This document shows, piece after piece, positions 62,388 through 64,000 of a stretch of 64,000 nucleotides of DNA (the stretch's first letter is position 1; every line of letters begins with the position of its first letter). Under the pieces are notes generated by a model that ran no database searches, was not told where the DNA came from, and was given only the letters and a program-made list of their open reading frames with translations. The stretch comes from Verrucomicrobiota bacterium (GTDB lineage: Bacteria > Verrucomicrobiota > Verrucomicrobiia > Limisphaerales > JACRJZ01), in the NCBI GenBank assembly GCA_016219875.1, contig JACRJZ010000136.1, positions 1 to 64,000 on the forward strand, read 5' to 3'. The translations under genes and the position numbers were made by a program.

Positions 62388-63248
62388 ATGGACATCGTTT
62401 TCAGCATCATGATGTGGCCGCTCCTCGCGTGCCTGTTGCTGCCAGCAATGCTGGTTTATCTCGGCCTGCACATCGTGCGGCGCGAAATCATTTTCGTGGA
62501 CTTGGCGCTGGCGCAGGTGGCGGCGTTGGGCACGTGCTTTTGCATCGTCTTCGGCACGCACACGCACACCTGGGAAATCCCGCTTGGCTTCGTGACGATG
62601 GACTTGAGCGACTCCTACCTGTGGTCGCTCGGCTTCACGCTGGTCGGGGCCGCCATCTTCACTCTCACGCGGGACGTGGGCCAAGGGCGCGTGCCGCAAG
62701 AGGCCATCATCGGCATCATCTACGTGGTGGCGGCGGCGGCGGCGCTGCTGATTCTCAGCCGTTCCACCGAGGGCAACGAGGAACTCAAGCGCACGCTCGT
62801 CGGCGAAGTGCTGCTGGTCGGGCCAGGGCCGGTGGTCAAGACGTTCCTCATGTTCGTGGCGGTGGGGATCGTCCATTTCGTGTTCCGCAAAAGATTCCTC
62901 GCGCTGTCGTTCGATCCGAAGGAGGCCGAGGCAGGCCATCTCTCCCATCGCTGGTGGAACTTCGTGTTTTACGCCTTGTTTGGCATTGTCGTGACCAGCT
63001 TCGTGCAAATCGGCGGCGTGCTGCTGACGTTCTCCTACCTGATCGTCCCCGCTGTGTGCGCGAACCTGCTGGCCCGCTCTCTGGGCGCGATGATGGCGAT
63101 CGGGTGGATCATCGCCACGCTGGCCGGCATGGGCGGGTTGTTCGTCTCTTACAAGTTCGACCTGCCCACCGGCGCGGCCATCGTCTGCGTGCTGGGGGCG
63201 GCGTTGATCCTGGTGGAAATCATGGCGAGGGTGCGGCGGCCGGCCTGA
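62388..63248 (+). CDS. znuB: ABC transporter permease, ZnuB-like
   Basis: 286 aa with about eight hydrophobic helices. Family-3 signature RREIIFVDLALAQVAALGT near the N-terminus and QIGGVLLTFSYLIVPAVCANLLARSL late. Partner of ZnuA for metal uptake across the inner membrane. The ATPase subunit is not encoded next to it in this window: the next gene is a Gfo/Idh oxidoreductase and the preceding genes are znuA and the porin. Confidence 0.88.
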   Translation: MDIVFSIMMWPLLACLLLPAMLVYLGLHIVRREIIFVDLALAQVAALGTCFCIVFGTHTHTWEIPLGFVTMDLSDSYLWSLGFTLVGAAIFTLTRDVGQGRVPQEAIIGIIYVVAAAAALLILSRSTEGNEELKRTLVGEVLLVGPGPVVKTFLMFVAVGIVHFVFRKRFLALSFDPKEAEAGHLSHRWWNFVFYALFGIVVTSFVQIGGVLLTFSYLIVPAVCANLLARSLGAMMAIGWIIATLAGMGGLFVSYKFDLPTGAAIVCVLGAALILVEIMARVRRPA

Positions 63249-63315
63249 AAACCCTTCCGCTGTCCGCCGGTGAATTTCTGGACTCCCGTTCTCGTCTGCC
63301 CAAGGCCGACACGAC

Positions 63316-64000
63316 ATGAAAACGACAACCGCTCTCACTCGACGAGACTTCCTCACTCGCACCGCCGCTGCTACTGGCGCTGCGCTCGCTTTTCCGACGC
63401 TCATTCCCGCTTCCGCGCTCGGTGCGGACGGCGCCGTGGCGCCCAGCAACCGGATCACCGTCGGCTTCATCGGCACGGGCAGTCACGGCACGGGTTGGAA
63501 CTTGCCGCCTTACCTCCGACACCCGGCGGCCCGCGTGCTCGCCGTGTGCGACGTGGACAGCCGGCGCGCCCGCCGCGCCAAAGAAGGCGTGGACCAGCAC
63601 TACAACAACGAGGATTGCGCCATGACCCAGGACTTCCGCGAAATCCTCGCCCGGAAGGAAATTGATGCGGTCATGATCTCCACCCCCGATCACTGGCACA
63701 CGCTCATCAGCGTGATGGCGATCAAGGCTGGCAAGGACGTGCAATGCGAAAAGCCGACGCTGACGATCCGCGAGGGCAAGTTGCTCACCGAGGTCGTCCG
63801 CAAACACAAGAAGGTTTTCCAGACCAGCACCGAAGACCGCTCCGTCAAGGAATACCACCGCATCGCAGAATTGGTCCGCAACGGCCGCATCGGCAAACTT
63901 CAGCGCATCGAAGTCATCCTGCCCAAGCAACCTTCCGAGCCGGGCGATCCGACGCCTCAGCCGGTTCCGCCGACTCTGGATTACGAGATGTGGCTCGGCC
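63316..64000 (+). CDS. Tat-exported Gfo/Idh/MocA oxidoreductase (partial, runs off right edge)
   Basis: N-terminus TTTALTRRDFLTRTAAATG is a twin-arginine signal. The NAD-binding Rossmann motif is VGFIGTGSHGTGWNL, and EKP (CEKPTLTIREGK) is the conserved lysine-containing loop of the family, after ISTPDHWHT. The first 228 codons are present; the C-terminal dehydrogenase domain lies beyond the window. The usual role is oxidation or epimerisation of sugars, here probably extracytoplasmic. It starts 67 bases after znuB and is probably a separate unit. Confidence 0.9.
   Translation, partial: MKTTTALTRRDFLTRTAAATGAALAFPTLIPASALGADGAVAPSNRITVGFIGTGSHGTGWNLPPYLRHPAARVLAVCDVDSRRARRAKEGVDQHYNNEDCAMTQDFREILARKEIDAVMISTPDHWHTLISVMAIKAGKDVQCEKPTLTIREGKLLTEVVRKHKKVFQTSTEDRSVKEYHRIAELVRNGRIGKLQRIEVILPKQPSEPGDPTPQPVPPTLDYEMWLG

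Overview
The window looks like a GC-rich chromosomal segment of a verrucomicrobium, probably a Limisphaerales/Pedosphaera-like soil or freshwater lineage. The signs are many secreted glycosidases, a sulfatase, a PEP-CTERM protein, a very large Ig-rich exported protein, GYF-domain membrane proteins, Tat-exported Gfo/Idh oxidoreductases and a Gram-negative elongasome operon. This assignment is inference from gene content; no rRNA is present.

Layout. 0.3-4.3 kb (minus): a secreted helical-repeat protein, a GT2 glycosyltransferase and mannose-6-phosphate isomerase. 4.5-8.5 kb (plus): a polysaccharide-deacetylase-like protein, a GH9 glycosidase and a GH43-type beta-propeller enzyme, separated by copies of one palindromic repeat. 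8.6-12.2 kb (plus): a GDP-mannose epimerase-like SDR, a RAYT (Y1 transposase relative) framed by mirrored REP hairpins, a GHMP-kinase-like protein and a double nucleotidyltransferase. 12.5-20.6 kb (minus): an operon mreB-mreC-mreD-mrdA-rodA-RNase E/G ending in a strong terminator. 20.8-26.9 kb (minus): a mutarotase-like protein, a PD40/CXXCH protein overlapping a multi-TM DUF6057-like protein, and a Mut7-C/DUF4202 pair. 27-30 kb (plus): a sulfatase and a membrane-anchored unknown. 30.3-34 kb (minus): an Ala-rich exported protein and yajC-secDF. 34.3-38.7 kb (minus): overlapping pyrC-bioF-bioA. 38.7-40.4 kb (plus): tRNA-Gly, a RelE/ParE-type toxin-antitoxin pair and a GYF/DUF4190 protein. 40.8-49.2 kb (plus): a 2,539-residue exported protein and a PEP-CTERM protein. 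49.3-56 kb (minus): a beta-propeller/Ig/lamin-tail protein, a GH78 rhamnosidase, a 58-residue membrane protein and an NCS1-type permease. 56-64 kb (plus): a GH95 fucosidase, then a metal-uptake set (His-rich small protein, porin, ZnuA, ZnuB but no ATPase) and a partial Gfo/Idh oxidoreductase.

The most unusual aspect is the repeat landscape. I find at least seven palindromic element families and at least eleven tandem arrays with an exact 7-base period built from at least eight different heptamers. Several of these lie inside protein-coding genes and are read through in frame: bioF carries about 90 extra residues made of three adjacent palindromes plus a heptamer array, bioA carries two insertions, and the GH78 rhamnosidase carries one palindrome of exactly 75 bp. 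One palindrome is split by another. This resembles Rickettsia palindromic elements combined with cyanobacterial heptamer STRRs, but I do not know of a description of it in this kind of bacterium.
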